From Selaginella tamariscina (Eukaryota > Streptophyta > Lycopodiopsida > Selaginellales > Selaginellaceae): a DNA stretch of 64,000 nt. The position numbers were made by a program, and so were the translations under genes. The notes beneath the pieces are model-generated. The model was not told the origin of the DNA. It was given only the letters and a program-made list of their open reading frames with translations, and did no database searches. Positions 1-11,098 of this stretch are shown one piece after another (the stretch's first letter is position 1; the number at the start of each line of letters is the position of its first letter). The stretch spans positions 120,165 through 184,164 of the forward strand of contig PUQB01000169.1 of the NCBI GenBank assembly GCA_003024785.1, read 5' to 3'.

Positions 1-20
1 GACCGAGTGAAGGCCCTGGG

Positions 21-405
21 CGGCGGGATTAATCCCGCCGAGTCTTCAATGCCTGTTGGAGGAATGAATCCGCCACCCTTCGCTTTTTTCTCCATTGGTG
101 AGTCGGACCAATCCTAAACGTTTCTGTCTGAGACGTAGAAGGTTTTCAACATACCAATGGAGAGAATTGGGAAGGGTGGGGAAATTCATTTAACCATCCC
201 TTACATGGTGGGCGAGATTAATCCCGCCCCCTTTCTGGAGTCACTGAAGGGGTGTGAGAAATAAATCTGCCCAGTTCTCTCTGAGACCGAGAAGGGTGGC
301 AAGATTAATTCCGCACTCCCGTTCAAGGCCTCCAGAAAGGTGGCGAGATTAATCCCGCCCACTCTTTCAGGAGGCATTGAAGGGGTGGCGAGATTAATCC
401 CGCCG
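21..405. repeat. Palindrome array 1 (partial; window edge)
   Basis: One perfect copy of the 18-bp palindrome GGCGGGATTAATCCCGCC lies near 22-39. Diverged units with GGCGAGATTAATCCCGCC-like cores lie near 209, 342 and 384, and a weaker one near 302. They are separated by conserved non-palindromic segments that include CCATTGGT/ACCAATGG inverted pairs. The array continues off the left edge. It is the counterpart of the last part of the 11099-12450 array. Confidence 0.85.
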
Positions 406-539
406 CACCTTCCATGTGAATATATATGTGTATTAGTATATATAAGTTGCATATCTCATTTTATTTACTTTTATCATCTTATTATAATATTTCGAGTAAA
501 AGCTAGGAATCTATGTAAAAGCTAGGAATCTATGTAAAA

Positions 540-621
540 CTGTCAGAGCTCACATTTGTGGTGGTTCTAAAACGAAATGTTATCTTTCTTTTGCACTAGC
601 ACAAATGTGAGCTTCGGACAG
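540..621. other. Hairpin upstream of ParB-like gene, copy 1
   Basis: A stem of about 21 bp (540-560 against 600-621) pairs the AGCTCACATTTGTG side with CACAAATGTGAGCT, leaving a loop of about 40 nt. It lies about 140 bases upstream of the proposed start codon and is conserved in the second copy (12566-12648). It could be a promoter or 5'UTR structure, or a tiny foldback insertion shared by both copies. Confidence 0.6.
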
Positions 622-761
622 TTAATTACGTCTACTTCTCTCTGTGTATTATTTTTGTATATTCGGGTTTATACAAGTGTGTGTGTTTTTATATGATTTG
701 TATTCATAGTGTATTATTTTGCAGAAACGATTTGATCAAACAAGGAGATCGAGTCATTAGT

Positions 762-2899
762 ATGGAGTCGTCGTCAAATTCTGGGTAAGAATTAAAATAA
801 AATCTGTTATACTCGGATACTTGAACTAATCATTTTTGTATTCAGATGTGGAATTGAGGTGACATTAAAGACAAGAGCAGGAGAAGAGATGGGCAGGGGG
901 ATTCTGGAATCAACTTGGCCATATTTTAAGATAAATGGGAAGCGCATTGGAGCAACCATGGCTGCTGTCAAATTAACCTCTGTCACATCTCATGGACAAG
1001 CAAAACAATGGAAAGTAGATTCGCTAGTCAAGCACCCGAAAGCAGGCTGCGAACCCAGATTGGACGATTCTCGACACATATGCCTTGTTCCATCCAATGT
1101 CACGTTCTCGGATCCAGAGGTCGTCAGTTACAACATTAATTTCGGGTGGTTTTGTCGACTTGTGGATAATGACGTTCACGTGTTCACTAATGATGTTGAC
1201 CTTGGAGTTCTTCTTCAACTCAACGAAAGCCCATCTATGGAGGGGATCCATCTGGATGTCTACTTCGAAAATCTTCAGACTCATCGAGTAGGTGTATTGT
1301 CAGGAGATATTGCTTCACAATACAGAAAATCAGCAAGTGAAGCAATCTTCCCTCTTCACATTGAAGAAGAACACAGCGACATCATAATGGGATTAGAGGG
1401 TGGCTCGGTCTCAGGTTCTCTACAGATCACGTTCAATTTGCTTAGGGAGCTTTGGGAGCTGGAAAGTGTACCGAGAACACTAGAACAGCTGCAGTCGGGG
1501 ATCACACATGTTGATTCGGATCGCAAAAGAAAATCATCAATCGTTTTGTCAGCTGCACCTGTGGCATCTCATGCTGCAATAAGTCACAAGGAAATGATGT
1601 TGGATGATAAGATTTATCCTTGTAGGGTTAAATATTGCAGCGTCAACCCAAACTTCAATTACAGGCCACTCAACCAGGAACGTGTAGCTGAGCTCATGGA
1701 GAAGATGAAGGACGACAATTCTTATACCGTTCCATAATGCTGTTTTGTGTCCATACTATGAAAGAAGGAAGGGCGCTGACAAAGTCTGGATCACAACACC
1801 AGAACAACTCATGAAGATTCAGGACGGAGAATAAAAAATCGATCAAGTACTACATCATTAGTGGCCAGCACACAATAACGGCAGCCCAACGACTTCTCGA
1901 TGAACACAACAAAGGAACGATGGCAACAAAACTTTCTGAGCATACCCGTGAGAAGCTGACAAAAAGATCGGCGTTTTTAGCTAAGCCGAATCTCACAATC
2001 GAGCAGTACCATAAGTTATCGGCGGAATGGGACGCTGCCGACACCAACCACTACAACAGCAAAATATGGGAGAAGTTTAAACACACGCGAGCCGTGTGGG
2101 AATCTCTTGAGCGACCACAAAGAGCTACCGCAGGGAATACACAATCTGCGGAATACCGGGTAAGCAAATTGTTTGGGCGGGATTTATCTCGCCGGTATAT
2201 TAATCTGTCTTTTTCCTCAGAGAGTTGAAGAAATTGCAGCAGTTGATTTTGCCCAGGTGGGCGAGAAGGAAACATCCTTTCTGATGATGTTGATTTCTTG
2301 CCCCGAAGATAGGATCTTTGCCAAATGGTTGGGGATTATGGAATCCTTTTCAAAAGGAACACTGAAGAAGAAGCAGACAAGTGAAGGGGAGCCCTCAGAA
2401 AAGTCTGCAAAGAAACCCAGTAAGACGCCGAAGGCTAAGTCTGTTCAATCTACAAAGGATGTAGACAACGATTTCAAGCTCACATGGTTGAAGCCTTTAA
2501 ATGGAACAACGATGGAGGAGATGGAAGTCTTGGCTGATTTGGTGATCGATGGCAAACTACAAATTAATAACAGCAGCCCAACCTCTGCTTTTCATCTCAA
2601 GGCAATGGAGTTGAAGACGGTCAGGCATTTCAAGGAGTGGTTGGGAATACACTGCCACAAACTGGGTTGGACCTCGACTTCAACATATGAAGAGGTCAGC
2701 AAATATTTGCATGTGACGAACGATGATATTCTTGTCGAATGGGTGAACCAATCGGAAGATCTAGGCAAGAATCTATTGCACGCCAACGCCAAAAAGGAGA
2801 ACATTGGGATGACGCCTTCTCTTATGGCAGTCCTTCAGCAGCGGAGAACCGAATTGAACCTTATAAAGGAGGATGCTACGAATCATGACAAGCCCTACA
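762..2899 (+). pseudogene. ParB-like gene, truncated upstream copy
   Basis: This is a 3'-truncated copy of the gene at 12793. Exon 1 is 762-784 (MESSSNSG), followed by a 61-base GT-AG intron at 785-845. Exon 2 starts at 846, and a second 61-base intron lies at 2160-2220. The ParB-like region is recognisable near 1615-1900: NYRPLNQERVAELMEKM followed by YYIISGQHTITAAQRL. Against the other copy it lacks two bases near 1735, which shifts frame within the ParB domain, and has an extra base near 1825. It keeps frame near 1130 and near 2110, where the other copy is shifted. The 3' part with the methyltransferase-like motifs is missing. Neither copy reads through, so this one is called a pseudogene. 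Confidence 0.8.
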
Positions 2900-2926
2900 A
2901 TGCAAGTTGTAACTAAAATGGGCATG
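2900..2926 (+). repeat. Left terminal inverted repeat
   Basis: It begins ATGCAAGTTGTAACTAAA and ends TGGGCATG. It pairs with 17585-17611 with mismatches only at positions 6 and 19. Its first base follows directly on the end of homology with the other ParB-like gene copy. Confidence 0.8.
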
Positions 2927-3406
2927 GCTATAGTCCCATTTCCTAATAATTAGCAATTTTAGCTATTTAATTAGCATTTTCTAATATTAAAGGAATATTC
3001 TTTAGAATATATGTTTGAAAAGAGAATATTCTTTAGAATATTCTATTTTGTATTCTACCCTTTAATAAATTATAGCATTCATTGAACAAAAATTAATAAC
3101 ATTATAAAAGTAGAATGTATTAAATTATATAATATATTGCCTAATATAACAATTAAGGAAGAGCATAAGAGGTACATTATATAAATATTGATGTTGTTAT
3201 TAAAATATTAATATTTAAATATAACATTATTAATTAAAAATTTGTAGTAGTAATAATATATATATAAAATCCTATAATAATATAGTCAATCTTCCATATC
3301 ATTTTTTAAATTTATATAGTTAAGTATACAATTTGGTACTATTATTAAAGAGTTTATAATAATTATGAATATTAAATATATGATATTTTATAATTTTGTA
3401 ATTGCT
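2927..3406. other. AT-rich subterminal region, no gene
   Basis: AT-rich DNA with three GAATATTC palindromes close together (near 2992, 3022 and 3036). The same motif recurs near the right end (17432) and in the interior. No coding sequence was seen. It contains the 3' flank of the minus-strand transposase gene. Confidence 0.5.
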
Positions 3407-6400
3407 TTAAGCTTCAGAAAACATACATTCCCTTGCAGTTTTGTTAATCGTGACTTTATCAACGCTTCTTGACATCCACCCATATCGAATGGATTTAACA
3501 TTTATAAAACATGCTGGGTCTTTTTGATTGGGAGACCATGTTTTCTCTAGGCATCCATTATATCTTTCGCTCTCCTTCTCGTGTCGCCTTTTTTGTGGTT
3601 TGAACCATGCAACCTTAACAATACTATTTTTTGTGATTACTTCAGGTGTGTCGATAATTTGACCCATCCAAATAGGCTGATTATATGACGCATCTGGAGT
3701 AATGAGAACCATCATTAGTTTTTGAAGATCCTTGCAGCAATCAAAGTATGCTTTAGGTTTTTGGTTCCTTTGTCCAACAAAGTGTGGGGTTTGCACTTCC
3801 ACATCACTACTGGCTTCTATGTCGTCTGTGCTCAGTGATGTCATTTCAATCTCCTCTCGCCACCTTGTTTTAGGCCAGAAAGGGTGTTGCAATTCTGTAC
3901 TTGTGACAGTAGGCCCTTCCAACTCTCGAACAACAGTCTCCCAATAGTTGACCACATGCTTATATAGTTCTGAGTAACCAGTTGCCTTATCAGAATTCTT
4001 TGGCATCGATTTTTGAACCCATGCCACATATTTTTTGATGCCATCAATAATAACCTCTTGTTCCTTGAGCTGGGCACTCAATGGAATAGGGTCTGGTTGT
4101 CCTTCTGGGAGAAGTGGCTTTCCATCCTCTCCACTTTTGAAGAGCATTAAGCCCTCTTTCGGTAACCACTCCTGCTCTGATGGCCGTAACTTGTACTGCA
4201 TAATAGGTATACCATCTCGTATGGAGAAAAAGAATTGTAGCGGCACAAGGTGACCAACTAAAGAATCACTCCCTTCTTTTATATACTCCTTGAGAAATTT
4301 TTTGAAGTCTGGCACCTCAGTCACAAGCAAAGCACAACTTTTTTTGGAGATGCAATTTTCAAAAAGATTCATCATATGCGGTAAGGTAAGTGCACTTGTC
4401 CTTTTTGTAGAGTTGGAGACCTTGCTGAAGAACGCATCAATATCTTCATGAGTGTGACCAACCATAAGGAAACTGAGCGTGATTGTTTCAAACACACCTT
4501 TGGCAACAAGCATTGACAAGTATGCTAGCACATATCTAGAAAATAAAAGTAAGTATGAGCTTGAGAAACCCTTAAGTAAAATGATTTACCTATTTTTGTT
4601 CTCGCCTGCACAATTATCCATCTGTAAAAGCAAATGACGAGGAAGCTTATTTGATGTTGAGGACACATGTACACTATTTGAGCTAGATCCCTCCACTGAA
4701 CCTGAACTCTCAACAGGGCCATCTGTTTTTTGTGCAGGTTGCTGACAATGCCTCTCATATTCCCAAGTAGCCTCAAGTGCAGACGTGTTCATGAGAGCAT
4801 TATGTAAAGGTTGAAGGTGTTGTTTCTTCACTTTGAGATCACTGATAGGACTTGTCTGTGAGTGGGCTTCAAGGTTTCTGAAACACATGGCTAACGACCC
4901 AATAGTGAAATTGGAGTCGCTAGACCAATGTGGAAGTGAAAAGTGTCCATATGACTCACAACCGTGTCCATGTGTTAGCACACCTGTTAAAGAAATCGGA
5001 AGTTTCATGACATTTCCAAGGCACTTTGGTGTTGCAAAGAGCTTTGGAATGCTGGTCTTTGAATGATCCATCTTGTCATGGATCAAGCACAGGTACTCTG
5101 ATGGGCGTGACACAGAAAGCATGCGGTGTGCATAGTACTGAGACCGACAAGTTTGTTGTGCAATCATGTGGGCCTCCATCTTCCTTTGAATGGTAGTGAT
5201 CTCCACCAAGGTTTTTGCACAAGCCTCTGCAGCCTTCAATGATGTACAAGTGTCACACTTAGAAAAGCTAGAGTGTTTTGCAATCTCCACATCCTTAAAA
5301 TGAGTATTCCATATGTTGTTGAAGGTACCAGTGCAGATTGCTTGGAGCCCCATCAAACTGAGGCACTTGTTCACATGTTCACACAGTTTCAATTGAGTGT
5401 AGATTGAAGGTAAAACCTTGAGATTTTCCCTGACCCCTGCATTTGTGGTTCGGCATTTGTGAGGCATCCTGTCTGCATTTGCTTCCACAAAAGCCTTGAG
5501 TATCTCTATGGCTGCCATGATGTGAGAGCGGGTTTTGACCAAGCCAGTGTTCCCATGAACTGAGGTTCGCGCTCCATCTAGCCACTCATCCCTCCGACGG
5601 TAGAACGTGGTCTTTGGGATCCCGTATATACTGTACCAAGCTTTGAAGCAGATGGCCACCTTATTAAATACCATGGATGTACTCTGATAACCTGTGTCCG
5701 AGGCCATTCCATCAATACACCCAGTTAGTGCAGCATATACAAACTCATGCCTTTGCTTTTGGGTGAGCATACGAAAGACATGTCTACATTGGGTAATTTC
5801 ATTCCGGTCTGCCATCTGACAACACTTCTTCTTGCAACAGTCAATCGTGGAAATGCTCGTAACACTTTCGGAAGATGTAGGATCCATCTTTACCCTCTTG
5901 CTGAAACTTGCAGGGGAAGATCTACAACCCATGAATCGCCTTTTTCTTACAATAGGACCAATGCAAGGAACCTCTTCAAATATGAGTTGTTCTTCCGGGT
6001 TGTTATTATTGAAATCCAACCCAGAATATGTTGAACCATCTTGCCGTCTTAATTCAGATGTTCGCCACCTCACGAGGGATCCAGGATACAATGTGCCATT
6101 AGGTGAAACCTCTGTCACAACTACACCCACGAAGTCGGACCCTAGTTTCTCTTCTGACACTGCTTCCATTGGATTTATAGCTGTGATGATGCCTCTTCCG
6201 ACTTCAATCTCACGAAGAAAGAGAATCACCTCATCCATTACAGCAGGCAAGCCATCATCTGGTAAACTCGTGCTACTATTTGTTTGTGACTCTGCATATT
6301 TTGTGTCAGCCTTGACTTCATCCAAATTCCACAATACAGGAGAACCCTCCTCAAATTCCATTCCCAGAACCTCAACATGCTTGTAAATGGTGTTCACCCA

Positions 6401-6526
6401 TACGTACACACAAGATCCTTGGGAAATATTGTGACATGATGCATTATTATCTCGAACTTCCACAGTTCCAGTGCCAACTATCTCGTTGTTCCGAAGAAGA
6501 CATACTTTATCTCCAGTATTAAACAT
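3407..6526 (-). CDS. Transposase-like protein with DUF7869-type RNase H-like core
   Basis: Two exons, 6526-4590 and 4535-3407, flank a 54-base GT-AG intron (4536-4589). The joined reading is 1,021 residues with no internal stop. The first ~75 residues (KVCLLRNNEIVGTGTVEV...) resemble the small N-terminal domain of plant En/Spm Tnp1-type proteins. A Cys-rich stretch, CCKKKCCQ, lies near residue 232 and a KCDTC motif near 423. The core has HDKMDH (~483), QMDNCAGEN (~635) and GHTHEDID (~672). The acidic residues of these three motifs fit the D...D...E pattern of an RNase H-like DDE nuclease, and the last two motifs are hallmarks of the family now called DUF7869. The intron falls between the second and third motifs. 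The start is uncertain: ATG at 6526 is used, but a GTGCAG splice-acceptor-like site just upstream leaves room for an earlier exon. It is the only long gene in the window that is fully open, which suggests recent constraint or activity. The predicted role is to cut and move the enclosing element. Confidence 0.8.
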
Positions 6527-6679
6527 ATTGTCCTGCACATAAATAATTGTATTATTTATGATATCTGTTTATGCAATATTTTTAAAAATCTGAATTACGG
6601 TTACTTAATAATATGCATATGCAATAATACATAATTATGTTTAGAGATAATATCTCATGTTTGATTAATACAACTGATG

Positions 6680-7416
6680 GGCGGGATTAATCCCGCCCAC
6701 GAATCCCTCCGACGAGGAACGGTCGGCGGGATTAATCCCGCCGCCGACTCAACCCCTTCGGAGAGAGTCGGCGGGATTAATCCCGCCTTGGACTCCCTCC
6801 GACAAGGAAGAGCCGGCGGGATTAATCCCGCCGCCTCTTCCTCCTCGGGGGGAGTCCGGCGGGATTAATCCCGCCGACTCTCTCCGACGAGGAAGGGAGT
6901 CCGGCGGGATTAATCCCGCCGACTCATCCTCGCCGGAGAGAGTCGGCGGGATTAATCCCGCCGGACTCCCTTCCTCGTCGGAGGAAGAGGCGGCGGGATT
7001 AATCCCGCCGGCTCTTCCTTGTCGGAGGGAGTCCAAGGCGGGATTAATCCCGCCCACAATTCTTACGACGGGGAATGGGTGGCGGGATTAAACCCGCACA
7101 TAACTCTCTCCAAAACTATGATTTCAAAGAGATCTCGGGATAAATCCTGTCCCCAAATCTTTAAAACAGGGAAGTGGTGGCGAGATTAATCCCGCCACCC
7201 CTTCCCTGCCTCCTAAAATGGTTGGCGGGATTAATCCCGCCGACAACTCTTTCTAATAAATTCTGGTAACTCTTCATCAGTTGAGAAGGTTATCGACGGG
7301 ATTAATCCCGCCACTCTTTTTCAGTGGCGGAGAAGCATTGCCCGGGAGATGGTGGCGGGATTAATCCCGCCACTTCTTCAAAGAGGCGAAAAAGAAATGG
7401 CCGGATTAATCCCGCC
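6680..7416. repeat. Palindrome array 2 (about 15 units)
   Basis: About 15 copies of GGCGGGATTAATCCCGCC, most of them perfect, at intervals of about 43-48 bp: 6680, 6724, 6770, 6815, 6858, 6903, 6945, 6992, 7037, then looser copies near 7080, 7178, 7222, 7290, 7345 and 7399. The array is GC- and CpG-rich in an AT-rich neighbourhood. It lies 150 bases upstream of the transposase start, so it could serve as its promoter or operator region. Both strands translate to GGINPA or AGLIPP repeats, a by-product of the palindrome and not evidence of coding. Confidence 0.95.
6770..7054. repeat. 285-bp palindrome built of palindromes
   Basis: Seven 18-bp units are symmetric about the unit at 6903-6920. 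The spacer between units 6770 and 6815 is the exact reverse complement of the spacer between 6992 and 7037 (27 bases each). The next pair inward (6833-6857 against 6963-6991) and the innermost pair (6876-6902 against 6921-6944) are inverted with small differences. The whole block can fold into one long cruciform or hairpin as well as seven small ones. Confidence 0.85.
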
Positions 7417-8985
7417 GCCCCGGTTAACCTAGAATATTAAGTTAAAAGGATATTTAAACGTGATAAATCCCTAACGGAATATATTATAATCCTAATGCAT
7501 TTCTAAACCCCTAAATTGTAATTTTAAGAGAGAATGTAAGAGAGTGAATCTTAATAAGTATTTTTAAATTTGTTTATAATACTTACTTGTAAACAGCACT
7601 GAAGGCGCCGTGCTTTCCTATAAAGAATAGCACCCAATTTAATCTCGCTCCTGAGATGATCACTATGAAGAAAAAAGAAGATCTAAAGAGTGAAAATACA
7701 GAAGAAATGAAGAAACCCTTGCCGGAGAAAGAACCAGATCTGAATTTGAGTGGGAAATTAAATGCATTTTCAAATTTACATGTCAGACCGACAATACATA
7801 TGTCAGAAATTCAAATTTTTTAAAAAGAACAGAAAATAAAATTTAAGATGAGTTGACACAAATATCCGACACTCTGACATATATACTCTCCAGTTCCAAT
7901 GAGTATTTTAAAATTGCATTTAATGTTATTCAAGTGATTCAAGCTGTTTAATATTACGAAATTTTAGACTATATTCTACATTCTTAGTATTCAAGTATAT
8001 TTATATTATATATATATATATAATATATACTTATACAATAAATAAATTGATATATTATTATGTATCATTTAAAATATATTCATAGTCTGTTTATTATTAT
8101 TATTTTCTTAATTACTCGAGTATTTAGTTTTCATTTCCTAGTATCAATGGGATATTCTTTAATATTTTATTAATATTTGAAGAATATTCTAATATTAAAC
8201 CTGATTATCATAATTAAATTAGTCTTGTTCTTAATTATTGCAGTAATTATTCTACATTTGTATATATTAATGGGATTTTCTCAATTAATTTGTTATTATT
8301 TCAAGAATATTCATGTGTTAAACCTTATTATCAATATTAAATTAATACACACTATGAACATATTTTAAATTATACATAATAATACATCATTTTATCTAAT
8401 ATATAGTCATATATAGTTTTAATAATATATATATTAATATCATTTCCTTAATTACTTGAGTAATTAATCTTCTTTATATTAATGGGATATTCTTTATTAT
8501 TTTCTTATTATTCCAAGAATATTCCAATATTAAACATGATTATGATAATTAATTTAGTTAATTATTTGAGTACTTAATTTACATTTGTATATATTAATGG
8601 GATTTTCTCAATTAATTTCTTATTATTTCAAGAATATTTCAATGTTAAACCTTTTTATCAATATTAAATTAATATATATTATTAAAACTATATATGGCTA
8701 TATATTAGATAAAATCATATATTATTATGTATAATTTAAAATATGTTCCTAGTGTGTTTATTAATTTTATTTTCTTAATTATTCGATGTTTGTTTTGCAC
8801 ACATATATAAACACAATCATAAATTTACACACGCATTACAAGAACTTACAAAAACACATATGCACACACATGCACAACCCTAAACCAAACTGAAGAAATA
8901 GGTTGCTTCTTTATTGAAAACATCATGTTCAACGCATGTATGATATATGTACTCAATCTGTGTGACTGTATGTAACACATTGAAT
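7417..8985. other. AT-rich spacer with fold-back repeats
   Basis: No gene seen. Degenerate direct copies of a segment of about 300 bases occur (8140-8440, 8450-8700), each with ATTAATGGGATTTTCTCAATTAATTT-like blocks and AAGAATATTC motifs. A segment near 8350-8430 is inverted at 8685-8760, and 8031-8130 is repeated directly at 8715-8790. Confidence 0.5.
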
Positions 8986-9022
8986 TTACATGTGTAATAT
9001 TTATATTAAGCTTGTTGGGAGC

Positions 9023-9052
9023 AAACCCTAAACCCTAAACCCTAAACCCTAA
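9023..9052 (-). repeat. Interstitial telomere repeat
   Basis: Four tandem CCCTAAA units of the plant telomere type lie in the microsatellite tract. A second similar run lies at 9510-9537. These may mark repair of a double-strand break by telomerase or simple capture. The runs are too short and too internal to be a chromosome end. Confidence 0.85.
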
Positions 9053-9509
9053 TATGTAACACAATGAATTTACTCATGTAATATGTATGTATGTCTGTGT
9101 GTATACACGTGTGCATGTATATATGTGTACTCTGTATGTATATATGTGTACTCTGTATGTATATATGTGTACTTTCTGTCTTCTCTCATACATACACACC
9201 ATGCATGATCCATGTTAATATGTACTGTCTCTCTTCTCTCAAACATACACACCATGCATGATCTATAATATGTACTCGGTCTCTCTAATATTATGTACTA
9301 ATATGTATGTATGTCTGTGTGTATAATACACACCATGCATGATCCATAATATGTACTGTCTCTCTTCTCTCATATACTATGTATGTATATCTGTGTATAA
9401 TATGTGTAAGTATATATGTGTACTAATATATGCAATGTGTACAAAAATAATTTTTCAACACTCTCTCTTCTCTCATACATACACACCATGCATGATCCAT
9501 CCTAAATCC

Positions 9510-9537
9510 AAAACCCTAAACCCTAAACCCTAAACCC
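9510..9537 (-). repeat. Interstitial telomere repeat
   Basis: Nearly four tandem CCCTAAA units, 460 bases from the first run and in the same orientation. Confidence 0.85.
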
Positions 9538-10198
9538 ATGTAATATGTGTGTATGTCTGTGTGTATACACGTGTGTATGTATATATTATGTGTATTAATA
9601 TATGCAATGTGTATGTATGTATTGATACACATGAAACTTTAACACTCTCATGGACACACACATGTTAAATCCCTGCATGATTTATATTTTTGAGGTGTAT
9701 GTGATACACCCACGCACACGCACGCGCTAATAATATAATGAAAGAATATTCGTTTAGGGCGAATCTATATTTTATTCTTTTTAGGGTTTAAGTATATTCT
9801 CAGAAGGAATATTCTATTAGGGTTGATATATATATTTAATTCCTTTAGGGTTTAGGTATATTCTTAGGGTTTCAAGAGGCGGCGGCTGTGAAATCGGCGG
9901 CGGCGGCTGTGCACACAGGTGAGATCTGTGTGTGTGTGTGTGTGTATGTATGTATATATGTATAGGAGTGTGCGTATAATTTTATTTATTAGTTTTATCT
10001 CTCGCACACACACGCACACTCCTGTGTATGTATATGTGTGTGTGGTGTGTGTTTGTTTATCTGTATGATTTTATTTGTTTGCTCACACACGCATACACAC
10101 GATATACATATACACATATATATATATATACCTATATACATATATACATACATATATTATGTGTACCAGTATCTGTAAATTTTTTTTATTGATCTTGC

Positions 10199-10265
<67 letters not shown>

Positions 10266-10330
10266 TATGTGTACCAGTATCTGTAAATTTTTTTTTATTG
10301 ATCTATCTCTCCCACACACACGCGCACTGC

Positions 10331-10383
<53 letters not shown>

Positions 10384-11098
10384 TATATATATAATCAATG
10401 CATATTAACAAATAGTATACAACACTAGTTTATATATATGCTTATATATTCATATGGGTTATATATCTATATACACACATATATATATGTGTGTGTTTTT
10501 CTGTATAATTTTATTTATTTTAGTTTTATCTCTCGCACACACACGCACACTCCTGTGTATGTATATGTGTGTGTGTGTGTGTTTGTTTATCTGTATGATT
10601 TTATTTGTTTCGCTCACACACGCATACACACAATATACATATACACATATATATATACCTATATACATATATACATACATACAACACTAGTTTATATATA
10701 TGCTTATATATTCACAGACTCTCTCTCTTTCTCTATAGATTATATATCTATATACACACATATATATGTGTGTTTATCTGTATAATTTTATTTATTTATT
10801 AGTTTTATCTTTCGCACACACACGCACACTCCTGTGTATATATATATGTGTGTGTGTGTTTTGTTTATCTGTATGATTTTATTTGTTTCGCTCACACGCA
10901 TACACACGATATACATATACACACATATATATACCTATGTACACACATATATTAGGTGTACCAGTACTGTATAAATTTATTTATTTATCTATCTCTTGCA
11001 CACACACGTACACTCCTATACATACATACATACATATATATATATATACACACACACATATATATGTGTGTGTTTTTATCTCGCTAAGCCCCTCGAGC

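Larger units (their letters stand above)
1..2899 (+). repeat. Truncated direct duplicate of 12048-14930
   Basis: Base 1 aligns with base 12048, and near-identity by eye runs without a break to 2899, which matches 14930. It covers the end of a palindrome array, an upstream hairpin and most of the ParB-like gene. Homology stops exactly where the left terminal inverted repeat of the downstream element begins (2900). The later exons present in the other copy are absent here. The simplest reading is a sister element that was cut by, or recombined with, the 2900-17611 element. Small differences include a 20-bp tandem duplication near 505-538. Confidence 0.9.
8986..11098. repeat. Microsatellite and minisatellite tract
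   Basis: Long (CA)n runs (10202-10250, 10334-10376), (TA)n and (TATG)n tracts are embedded in repeated blocks. One block, TATGTGTACCAGTATCTGTAAA, appears at about 10157 and 10265 and in variant form near 10953. Another, with CGCACACACACGCACACTCC, appears near 10004, 10533 and 10813. The ORFs here translate to low-complexity HTHT or YIYI and are not genes. The tract ends at the next palindrome array. Confidence 0.8.

Noticed and set aside
6677-7057. ORFs encoding GGINPA/AGLIPP repeat proteins on both strands of the palindrome arrays (also 11118-11513, 11705-12308, 201-452)
   Set aside because: Spacing and reading frame are dictated by the DNA palindrome, both strands give the same type of product, and indels between units are not multiples of three. 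They are by-products of the arrays.
6680-7416. CRISPR-like array
   Set aside because: Eukaryotic context, palindromic repeat of 18 bp, spacers that are related and inverted copies of each other, and no cas genes.
6680-7416. E2F-type promoter sites (GGCGGGA half-sites)
   Set aside because: The half-site resembles E2F consensus but lacks the required TT/AA context, and the strict palindrome and array density are not typical. Kept only as an alternative reading.
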